Assembly: GCA_023411715.1 (NCBI GenBank)
Contig: JAEYOM010000089.1
Location: 1-11,597, forward strand
Direction of reading: 5' to 3'
Length of the DNA stretch: 11,597 bases
Origin: Bacillota bacterium
GTDB lineage: Bacteria; Bacillota; Clostridia; Acetivibrionales; DTU013
The notes below the pieces were generated by a model. The model was not told the DNA's origin. It was given only the letters and a program-made list of their open reading frames with translations, and did no database searches. Positions within the stretch are counted from its first letter, which is position 1. Every line of letters begins with the position of its first letter. Of this stretch, positions 7,307 to 11,597 are shown in pieces. A program made the position numbers and the translations under genes.

Positions 7307-9538
7307 TTACTCTATATTATCCAGGTTCATGAACTCGACGGTAATGACCTCTCCCTTCTTTACTTCTTCTCCCGGCGCTTTGCCCTGCCTGGAGACGACT
7401 CCCTTACCGCTTACCTTTATATTCAGGCCGACCCTGTTGAGCGCTTCTATCGCCTCGGATACGGTCTTGTTCGAAAGGTCCGGCATCTCGACCGTCTGCT
7501 CCTTATCAGGCTTATACGTATATAATATTACGACGGAGTTTTCGGGTACCATCGCATCCGGTTTGGGAGTCTGCTCCAGTACACTGCTTTCGGTATTTCC
7601 GCCTCCCTCGACCTTATAGCTGAGTCCGGCCGATTTCAGTTCCTTTACGGCCTCGGCGACGGTCTTTTTGCGGACATCGGGTACGAATACCTCTTCTGTC
7701 ATCGTCTTAAGATCTTCCTCCGTATATTTTCTCTCGACCTGCTTGTAATTCAGTACGTCTTCGATAATCTTTCCCGCGAGCGGAGCGGCTATCTGGCCGC
7801 CCATGTAGGATTCGCCCTTCGGGTCGAACATGACGACGAGGCAGATTATCTCCGGATCGTCCGCAGGCGCAAACCCGCAGAAGGAAGCGATATGTACGTC
7901 CTTCTGCGTCGTCTGGGAAGTACCGGTCTTGCCGCCGATCCTGTAACCCTTGATATAAGCTCCGTTTCCCGTGCCGTTAGGAGTCGATACGACGCCCTCG
8001 AGTATACTCCTCACCGTATCTGAGGTCTTCTTCGATATTACGGATCGAACAACTTCAGGTTCGAACCTTTTGACAACATTGCCGTCATTATCGGTAAGCT
8101 CCTTGACAAGCCTCGGCTTCATCAGGTTGCCGCCGTTCACTATGGCGGTGTAAGCGGTGATGAGCTGCAGCGGAGTTATCGTAAACCTCTGGCCGAAAGA
8201 GGCGACCGCCATGTCGATCTCCTTGGGCTTGGGCTGGAATATGGACGTTGCTTCTCCATTCAGCAGTATGCCCGTCTTCTCGGTAAAGCCGAAAGCTTTG
8301 ACATAATTGTAGAACCTGTTTATTCCAAGGCTCTGCGCTACTTTTACAAAGGCCGGGTTGCACGAATTGTAAACGGCTTCGCGGAAGGTCTCGGTCCCGT
8401 GCTCCCTTCCCTTTCTCCAGCAGTATATCGGCAGCGGCCAGCCTGTTACCTTTATAGGCAGGTCGTTGGTTATGGTATCCGGCGTGACGACGCCTTCCTC
8501 TAATCCTGCTGAAGTTGTAATGCTTTTGAAGGTCGATCCGGGTTCATAGGTGTCCGAGAGCGCCTTGTTCCTCCAGACGGTCTGGCTCAGTATTTTCACG
8601 GTCTCGTCGCTGCGTTTGGTCCAGCTTGACGAATCGAGCGCCGCCGTATCTATCCCTTTGAAGGTGAGATCCTTGATATTTGAAGGAAATGCAAAAGGAT
8701 CGTTCAGATTATAGTCGGGTTTCGAGACCATCGAAAGTATGTCGCCCGTCTTGGGATCCATTACTATAGCAACGGCGCCTTGTTTTACTTTATTGTCGAG
8801 CATCGCTTTATCAAGTGACTTGGAAACCAGGTACTGTATCGTTTCATCTATCGTAAGCACAACATTCAGGCCGTCCTGGGCATCAATACGTTTTTCTGTA
8901 TCCGACGGTATGGCATTCTGTCTGGCGTCGACTTCGCTTAGTATCTTCCCGGGAGTGCCCTTCAGGTACTTATCCATTACCTGCTCGACGCCTCCCATGA
9001 GACCCTGGTTGTCATCCCCTGTAAAGCCGAGAATTTGCGACATCAGATTGCCGTTGGGATAGTATCTTTTTGAATCTTCATCTATATTGATGCCTTTGGC
9101 TTTGTTATCCCTTATCCATTCCCTGACCTTTGTTTCCGTATCCTTGTCGACTTTCCGCTTAATTATTATATAGTTTACTTTTTTTGTTATTATCTTGTAT
9201 ATGTCGTTCCGGTCCATGTTGAGTATCGAGGCCAGTCCGTCGGCTACCTCGCCGGGCGAAAGCTTTTTGCTGTTGCTGCTGATATCGCTAGGCCTGCAGC
9301 TTATAGTGGCCACCTGCACGCTTATCGCGAGTTTTTTCCTGTTAGTGTCGTATATCGTTCCCCTGATTGGGCTGATCGTCCTGCTGGCATTTTGCTGGAC
9401 AAAAGCCTTTTTCTGCAGTTCGTCTCCCTGAACGAACTGTATGAAAGCAAGCCTTCCTATCAATGCCGCAACCATAAGCGCAAATACGGAAAGCAGTAAG
9501 ACCATCCTTTTTTTGATAGCTAAGCCCGGCGCCGCCAA
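7307..9538 (-). CDS. Class B penicillin-binding protein, FtsI/SpoVD family, two PASTA domains
   Basis: 743 residues. A short basic N-terminus precedes one membrane anchor (about 12-36); the protein then lies outside the membrane. The dimerisation/pedestal region (about 45-230) contains RGTIYDTNRKKLA. The transpeptidase domain carries all three active-site motifs: S335-T-F-K338, S392-C-N394 and K537-T-G539. Two PASTA repeats follow at about 615-678 and 682-739. The domain cross-links septal peptidoglycan in partnership with FtsW. The start is TTG at 9538 with GAGGGGGAA at 9552-9544; the first ATG (codon 12) would remove the positively charged residues before the anchor and lacks a ribosome binding site. 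Two PASTA domains are reminiscent of PbpB, while gene position also fits SpoVD; I cannot decide between a vegetative and a sporulation role. An intrinsic terminator lies just upstream, so it may be expressed separately from ftsL. Confidence 0.95.
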   Translation of the reverse strand: MAAPGLAIKKRMVLLLSVFALMVAALIGRLAFIQFVQGDELQKKAFVQQNASRTISPIRGTIYDTNRKKLAISVQVATISCRPSDISSNSKKLSPGEVADGLASILNMDRNDIYKIITKKVNYIIIKRKVDKDTETKVREWIRDNKAKGINIDEDSKRYYPNGNLMSQILGFTGDDNQGLMGGVEQVMDKYLKGTPGKILSEVDARQNAIPSDTEKRIDAQDGLNVVLTIDETIQYLVSKSLDKAMLDNKVKQGAVAIVMDPKTGDILSMVSKPDYNLNDPFAFPSNIKDLTFKGIDTAALDSSSWTKRSDETVKILSQTVWRNKALSDTYEPGSTFKSITTSAGLEEGVVTPDTITNDLPIKVTGWPLPIYCWRKGREHGTETFREAVYNSCNPAFVKVAQSLGINRFYNYVKAFGFTEKTGILLNGEATSIFQPKPKEIDMAVASFGQRFTITPLQLITAYTAIVNGGNLMKPRLVKELTDNDGNVVKRFEPEVVRSVISKKTSDTVRSILEGVVSTPNGTGNGAYIKGYRIGGKTGTSQTTQKDVHIASFCGFAPADDPEIICLVVMFDPKGESYMGGQIAAPLAGKIIEDVLNYKQVERKYTEEDLKTMTEEVFVPDVRKKTVAEAVKELKSAGLSYKVEGGGNTESSVLEQTPKPDAMVPENSVVILYTYKPDKEQTVEMPDLSNKTVSEAIEALNRVGLNIKVSGKGVVSRQGKAPGEEVKKGEVITVEFMNLDNIE

Positions 9539-9543
9539 AAAAA

Positions 9544-9552
9544 TTCCCCCTC
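9544..9552 (-). promoter_or_regulatory. Ribosome binding site fixing the TTG start of the PBP gene
   Basis: GAGGGGGAA lies with its G-run 7 nt before TTG at 9538. No ATG occurs in frame between this site and codon 12 of the protein. Confidence 0.75.
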
Positions 9553-9586
9553 GGTAATGTACAGTATTTATTTCTGAAACTTAATT

Positions 9587-9635
9587 AAAAAAAGACTACA
9601 GACTGTGTAAAACAAGTCTACACATATCTACAGTC
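9587..9635 (-). terminator. Intrinsic terminator between ftsL and the PBP gene
   Basis: In the minus-strand transcript GACTGTAGA (9635-9627) pairs with TCTGTAGTC (9602-9594) over 9 bp, including two G-U wobbles; after a small internal loop TGTGTA (9624-9619) pairs with TACACA (9609-9604), closing a 9-nt loop. The stem is followed at once by seven Ts (9593-9587). The wobble pairs become C/A mismatches on the plus strand, so the structure favours leftward transcripts, the direction of the genes. It lies 49 nt ahead of the PBP start and would end or attenuate mraZ-rsmH-ftsL transcription. Confidence 0.8.
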
Positions 9636-9721
9636 CATTCTTTTCTTAAGTGCCCCGACTTCGATGTAACTCTGCCTGCATTAACCTCCGACATATACCC
9701 CTCTGCTGCGGCCGCCTGCCT

Positions 9722-10210
9722 CTACTCCAGAATGCTGACCAATCCCGCCAGTTTATTGATAAAGGTCTTCAGGACATTTCCGTTCCCGTTGGTTTCATCC
9801 TTAGGATCCAGCGTTATGGTATAGTCTTCCCTTGGTACCTTTATGTACACGATCTGACTCTTGTCCGGCGTCTGCATTCCAAGCCTGGTTTCCGCTACTT
9901 CCTTTATATCTGTCAGGTTTGTTTCGGTTTCTATCTGGACCTTCAATAAAGCGTTTTTGTTTCTAAGGTCGTTGTAATAAGCTTCCTTCTGGTTGATTTC
10001 ATAGCTCATTTCCGTAATTACGGCATACCTGCACATCACAGCAAGTGCTGCAGCCAATATGGCGACAATTGTAAACACTGATTTCAACTTGACTTTTCTG
10101 TTGTTTTTGTATCGCTTTTTTTCCCTGAGTACTTTATTTTCTTCATATACATCGTACTCAAGCTGTCTTGCGGCTGAACCTTCCACATACCCGTAATTCT
10201 TCTCAATCAA
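9722..10210 (-). CDS. ftsL: Cell division protein FtsL (FtsL/DivIC type)
   Basis: 162 residues. A charged cytoplasmic N-terminus (1-43) is followed by one membrane segment (about 44-63) and a coiled-coil region, EMSYEINQKEAYYNDLRNKN and onward (about 67-105), then the family-typical DIKEVAETRLGMQTPDKSQI and VYIKV (about 101-124). The tail from 125 to 162 is longer than in compact FtsL proteins and probably disordered. FtsL scaffolds the FtsW-PBP septal synthase with DivIC/FtsB. The start is TTG at 10210: GAGGTGA (10223-10217) is spaced 6 nt, a stop codon lies directly upstream in frame, and the first internal ATG falls inside the membrane segment. Family identity rests on position, topology and the ETRLGM...DKSQIVYI pattern; FtsL sequences diverge widely, so a DivIC label is not excluded. 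Confidence 0.85.
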   Translation of the reverse strand: MIEKNYGYVEGSAARQLEYDVYEENKVLREKKRYKNNRKVKLKSVFTIVAILAAALAVMCRYAVITEMSYEINQKEAYYNDLRNKNALLKVQIETETNLTDIKEVAETRLGMQTPDKSQIVYIKVPREDYTITLDPKDETNGNGNVLKTFINKLAGLVSILE

Positions 10211-10216
10211 TTATAT

Positions 10217-10223
10217 TCACCTC
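10217..10223 (-). promoter_or_regulatory. Ribosome binding site fixing the TTG start of ftsL
   Basis: GAGGTGA is spaced 6 nt from TTG at 10210. The in-frame codon just before the TTG is TAA, so no longer reading is possible. Confidence 0.75.
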
Positions 10224-10242
10224 AAAAGCGATTTATGCCCCG

Positions 10243-10299
10243 ACAGGAAAGCAACACCGGGGACCGGTCGTTAAACAGCCCCCGGCATTTTTATCCTGT
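10243..10299 (-). promoter_or_regulatory. Long imperfect hairpin in the ftsL leader
   Basis: In the transcript CCGGGG (10285-10280) pairs with CCCCGG (10262-10257). Inside it GCTG pairs with CGGT (with G-U wobbles) around a 9-nt loop. Outside it, after a partly paired 9/9 internal loop, ACAGG (10299-10295 read on the minus strand) pairs with CCTGT (10247-10243). There is no T-run after it in the leftward direction, so a terminator is unlikely for ftsL transcription; on the plus strand the inner stem is followed by ATTTTTAT. It ends about 20 nt before the ftsL ribosome binding site. Role unknown: a leader structure, a processing or stability element are possible. Confidence 0.5.
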
Positions 10300-10348
10300 G
10301 TTTCTAGTGATCGTTTCTTAAGTTTTTTGAATCTTTTTCTTTAGTATC

Positions 10349-10480
10349 TTACACCTTTGTCTTTTGCAGCGATTTTCCAAATTTACGAGTTTTGCTACCT
10401 GCCTTTTTTTCTTTCCTTCTTCTCTCGTTATTCAAATTATCTTCTTTTGTACCTGAAATGCTCATCTCTTTCGTATTCAT
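10349..10480 (-). CDS. Possible small basic protein between rsmH and ftsL (43 aa)
   Basis: I do not recognise this. The frame runs from ATG at 10480 to TAA, with a stop codon directly before the ATG. The product would begin MNTKEMSISGTKEDNLNN and end GKSLQKTKV; the second half is very rich in Lys and Arg, and there is no membrane segment. No convincing ribosome binding site precedes the ATG, and the DNA is markedly more A-rich than the neighbouring genes, so lysine codons arise easily by chance. Its position inside a conserved division operon is the only argument for it. It may simply be non-coding leader. Confidence 0.22.
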   Translation of the reverse strand: MNTKEMSISGTKEDNLNNERRRKEKKAGSKTRKFGKSLQKTKV

Positions 10481-10570
10481 TCATGTTTAAGCTTTAGTAT
10501 TTTTGTATTTTGTCCCAAGTTCGTTTTAATGCTTGTCCAATTTATGCAAAAGTGTTATTGAGTAACTGTT

Positions 10571-11521
10571 TCATGTGGCCAGTCTTTCTGCCGTCCTTAG
10601 TTTTGAGCTGCGCGACCTTGGATTTGCTTCCAGCTCCTCTTCCGAAGGAAGCACCGGCTTTCTGGTCAATACCCTGAGTTCAGGCTTCTTCCCGCACACG
10701 CATACCGGAAATGACGGAGGGCATGTACAGGGTTTTTCTCTGGCTTGAAACTCATTTTTGACTATCCTGTCCTCGAGCGAGTGGAATGTTATAACGCTTA
10801 TCCTGCCACCCGGGTTAAGAAGCTTTACCGAACTGTCCAGCGCATCCTTGAGCGCTCCAAGCTCATCGTTTACCGCGATCCTTAACGCCTGGAACGTCCT
10901 TTTTGCGGGGTGCGGTCCTTCGCGTCGTGCCTGCGCCGGTATTGCCGCCTTGATTATGTCTACGAGCTGCCCCGTCGTCCTGATCGGACTTTCTTCCCTT
11001 GCCTTTACTATGAAGGAGGCGATCCTAGCAGCCCAGTTTTCTTCGCCGTAATCGCTTATTATATCCCTGATTTCCTTTTCGCCGTATGTATTCACTATCG
11101 CTTCGGCGTCGAGCTCTCTGCTCCTGTCCATCCTCATATCGAGCGGCGCATCCTGCTGATAGCTGAAGCCCCTTTCACCCTCGTCAAGCTGGTACGAAGA
11201 AACCCCTATGTCAAGCAGTATTCCGTCTACATGCGTCAGGCCTTGCATTTTCAGTAATTCGGCCATGCTTCTGAAATTTCCATAGATCAGTACCAATTTA
11301 TTGTATCTGCCTGTGTTCGCCTGTTTAAGGCGTTCACCTGCAATCTTTAAAGCGTATTCATCCTGATCGATCCCGATCAGCGTCCCTCCATCCAATTTAT
11401 TGAGAATCCCGAGGGAGTGTCCTGCTCCTCCAAGCGTGCCGTCAAGGTATATCCCGCCGGATTTTACATTCAGGCTATCAATTGCTTCATCAAACAGGAC
11501 CGGTTTATGATTGAATTCCAT
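10571..11521 (-). CDS. rsmH: 16S rRNA (cytosine-1402-N4)-methyltransferase
   Basis: 316 residues, formerly MraW. It methylates C1402 of 16S rRNA in the ribosomal P site using S-adenosylmethionine. The start is ATG 11521, with GGGAG at 11533-11529 spaced 7 nt. The opening HKPVLFDEAID is typical. The SAM-binding site is DGTLGGAGHS (27-36) followed by IGIDQDEYAL (about 49-58). DGILLDIGVSSYQLDEGERG and FSYQQDAPLDMRMD form the next conserved block (about 100-133); HPAKRTFQALRIAVN and ITFHSLEDRIVKNEF are near the C-terminal half. A Cys-rich segment CTCPPSFPVCVC is also seen in many family members. It starts 26 nt after the mraZ stop, the usual mraZ-rsmH arrangement at the head of dcw clusters. Confidence 0.97.
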   Translation of the reverse strand: MEFNHKPVLFDEAIDSLNVKSGGIYLDGTLGGAGHSLGILNKLDGGTLIGIDQDEYALKIAGERLKQANTGRYNKLVLIYGNFRSMAELLKMQGLTHVDGILLDIGVSSYQLDEGERGFSYQQDAPLDMRMDRSRELDAEAIVNTYGEKEIRDIISDYGEENWAARIASFIVKAREESPIRTTGQLVDIIKAAIPAQARREGPHPAKRTFQALRIAVNDELGALKDALDSSVKLLNPGGRISVITFHSLEDRIVKNEFQAREKPCTCPPSFPVCVCGKKPELRVLTRKPVLPSEEELEANPRSRSSKLRTAERLAT

Positions 11522-11547
11522 CTTGTTTCTCCCGGCAGTCGTATCTG

Positions 11548-11597
11548 CTAAATGCCCAGCAGCGCGAAAGTATTTGCAATATTGTCAGGGCTGAGGT
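11548..11597 (-). CDS. mraZ: MraZ transcriptional regulator, C-terminal end only (partial)
   Basis: Only the last 15 or so codons are in the window, reading LSPDNIANTFALLGI and then TAG at 11550-11548. A C-terminus of the type IAxxxxxLGI, directly before rsmH, is typical of MraZ, the DNA-binding regulator that heads dcw clusters. The call rests mainly on position because so little sequence is visible. The cluster's main promoter and the MraZ binding repeats should lie beyond the right edge. Confidence 0.75.
   Translation of the reverse strand, partial: LSPDNIANTFALLGI

Larger units (their letters stand above)
10211..10570 (-). other. 360-nt AT-rich gap between rsmH and ftsL
   Basis: This interval is unusually long for a dcw cluster, where other gaps here are mostly under 30 nt. 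Its minus strand is rich in A and purines. It holds the doubtful 43-aa frame, the ftsL leader hairpin and the ftsL ribosome binding site. I searched for a sigma-A promoter and found only weak pieces (for example TTGGGA with TACTAA at 13 nt), which I do not call. No tRNA or mobile element is visible. Confidence 0.6.

Noticed and set aside
9536..9586. Sporulation (sigma-E-like) or sigma-A promoter directly before the PBP gene
   Set aside because: Only poor matches were seen (TTAAGT with TACATT at 17 nt; no ATATT/CATACA pair), so no promoter is called, though one would make sense after the terminator.

Overview
The window holds one leftward (minus-strand) run of cell-wall and division genes, the dcw cluster, from a Gram-positive bacterium of the Clostridia type. 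Reading in the direction of transcription, from high to low coordinates, the order is: mraZ (3' end only), rsmH, ftsL, a class B penicillin-binding protein with two PASTA domains, murE, murF, mraY, ftsW/spoVE-type SEDS gene, a truncated murA, an ECF sigma factor, and its zinc-finger membrane anti-sigma factor (cut by the window's left edge). The low-GC Gram-positive assignment rests on gene order, strong AGGAGG-like ribosome binding sites, TTG start codons, PASTA repeats on the PBP and a MurE with the DNPR motif for meso-diaminopimelate. It is an inference; the genus cannot be named.

Region by region. 11597-10571: end of mraZ and complete rsmH. 10570-10211: a 360-nt AT-rich gap with one possible small basic ORF and a long hairpin just ahead of ftsL. 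10210-9722: ftsL, starting at TTG. 9721-9539: a gap with a convincing intrinsic terminator. 9538-2254: a tight block of PBP, murE, murF, mraY and ftsW with gaps of 3 to 20 nt and a ribosome binding site before each gene. 2253-1839: a short hairpin and a murA that stops just after its catalytic cysteine. 1838-1: a separate sigma/anti-sigma operon with its own sigma-A-like promoter.

How the genes work together. MurE and MurF finish the UDP-MurNAc-pentapeptide, MraY attaches it to undecaprenyl phosphate to make lipid I, and FtsW with the class B PBP polymerises and cross-links septal peptidoglycan, with FtsL as a divisome membrane scaffold. MurG, expected between ftsW and murA in many related clusters, is absent here, and murA is broken.

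The ordinary core genes look intact and conventional. The points worth a second look are the broken murA/missing murG junction, the terminator inside the cluster before the PBP, structured 5' leaders at ftsL, murA and the sigma gene, and an anti-sigma factor with a large extracytoplasmic domain. I see no tRNA, rRNA, CRISPR array or recognisable insertion sequence.
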